64,000 nt of DNA, taken from the NCBI GenBank assembly GCA_028277345.1, contig JANQGM010000026.1, positions 1 to 64,000 of the forward strand. The letters are read 5' to 3'. The position numbers were made by a program, and so were the translations under genes. Positions 63,486 through 64,000 of this stretch are shown piece by piece. Position 1 is the stretch's first letter. Each line of letters opens with the position of its first letter. The DNA comes from Candidatus Bipolaricaulota bacterium (GTDB lineage Bacteria > Bipolaricaulota > Bipolaricaulia > UBA7950 > UBA9294). The notes beneath the pieces were generated by a model. The model saw only the letters and a program-made list of their open reading frames with translations, had not been told where the DNA came from and did no database searches.

Positions 63486-64000
63486 GATCCAGAGCCGTTG
63501 TGCGTGAGATGCGCGGCGCCTATGCCTTCGTCGAGCGCAACATCAACCTCATCAAGCGCTACTGGGGATGGGAATTGGTCTGGCTGATCTATTCCCTCAC
63601 CAACGCGCTGGCCATTACCTACATAGGAAACGGGATGAGCGCCATCACGGGGCAGGAAATCGATACCCAAGCCGTGGTCAAGTACCTGCTCGTCGGCGCC
63701 CTGATCTGGCAATACCTGTCCGTCATCTTCTACGCCATTTCGGAGATGATCGCCTGGGAGCGCTGGGAAGGGACGATCGAGTACACGTTCATGGCGCCGG
63801 TCTCGCGCCCCACGCATCTCGTCGGAACGACGTTGTTCGCGATCGGGTACGGTGTGATTCGAACCCTGGCCATCTTGGCCATCGTCTCGGCCTTCTTCAG
63901 GCTCGATCTGTCGAATGCCAACATCCTCGGCGCCGTGCTGATGCTGCTGGCGGGCAGTGTCTCGTTCGTCGGTCTCGGCATATGGGCCGCCGTACTGCCG
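63482..64000 (+). CDS. ABC-2 type permease, cut by the window end
   Basis: About 173 residues of a membrane permease begin at ATG 63482 and run off the window. Seen: a cytoplasmic start (MRSRAVVREMRGAYAFVERN), helices at about 30-50, 70-93, 112-135 and 145-170, and ISEMIAWERWEGTIEYTFMAP, a loop typical of ABC-2 permeases. It partners the ATPase just upstream. Confidence 0.82.
   Translation, partial: MRSRAVVREMRGAYAFVERNINLIKRYWGWELVWLIYSLTNALAITYIGNGMSAITGQEIDTQAVVKYLLVGALIWQYLSVIFYAISEMIAWERWEGTIEYTFMAPVSRPTHLVGTTLFAIGYGVIRTLAILAIVSAFFRLDLSNANILGAVLMLLAGSVSFVGLGIWAAVLP

Noticed and set aside
5268-64000. tRNA or rRNA genes
   Set aside because: I looked for T-loop-like GGTTCRANTCC strings and rRNA motifs by eye and found none with a matching acceptor stem; a tRNA scan would settle this.

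Overview
The window joins two unlike DNAs. Positions 1 to about 5268 are AT-rich and look like nuclear DNA of a eukaryote: there is no bacterial gene layout, six exons on the minus strand splice together in frame, and there are MITE-like inverted repeats. I infer a marine invertebrate host, without firm evidence. From about 5268 to the end the DNA is GC-richer, gene-dense and bacterial, with Shine-Dalgarno sites, ATGA stop/start overlaps and short intergenic gaps. The junction cuts a signal peptidase gene in two, which points to a chimeric contig more than to a real insertion.

The bacterium looks like a deep-branching anaerobe. It has class III ribonucleotide reductase (NrdD/NrdG), two clade-type glutamate dehydrogenases, an AlaX editing protein and a ribosomal operon (ffh, rpsP, khpA, trmD, SPOUT methylase, rplS, lepB) of the type I associate with Thermotogota-like lineages. 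A Bipolaricaulota-like member would fit, but I cannot verify this.

Layout: 5.27-9.4 kb, translation and secretion operon on the minus strand. 9.4-11.2 kb, accBC. 11.3-18.2 kb, plus-strand operon of a CorC/CNNM-like membrane protein, an M1 peptidase, pheT and tsaE. 18.2-23.7 kb, a radical SAM enzyme, an ABC-F ATPase, a YggS-like PLP protein, a frameshifted lipoprotein and an Old Yellow Enzyme relative. 23.8-34 kb, the accessory part: secreted Cys-rich protein, RIO-like kinase behind a probable leader peptide, two double-GNAT proteins, an acyltransferase-like protein, a secreted cadherin-like/degenerate metallo-beta-lactamase protein and a DUF1573/pseudo-rhodanese protein. 34.3-45.9 kb, minus-strand housekeeping genes (exonuclease, AlaX, two gdh, pnp, radA, clpC, pth, rplY, prs, GlmU-C). 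46-53.2 kb, trpS, nrdG, nrdD, rpsT, secF, recJ. 53.2-53.67 kb, a hairpin repeat array between convergent genes. 53.7-57 kb, mnmE, khpB, yidC. 57.1-64 kb, a riboflavin synthase remnant, ribBA, hisS, an adenosine-specific kinase, two related small membrane proteins, an exported isochorismatase-like protein and an ABC-2 exporter cut by the window end.

Putative promoters recur in the bacterial part as TTGNNN, 16-18 bases, TANNNT. Several leaders carry very short ORFs with strong Shine-Dalgarno sites. The least explained items are the hairpin array with a compensatory stem change, the RIO kinase leader whose sequences can pair with the kinase ribosome-binding site, and the secreted proteins whose family active-site residues are replaced.
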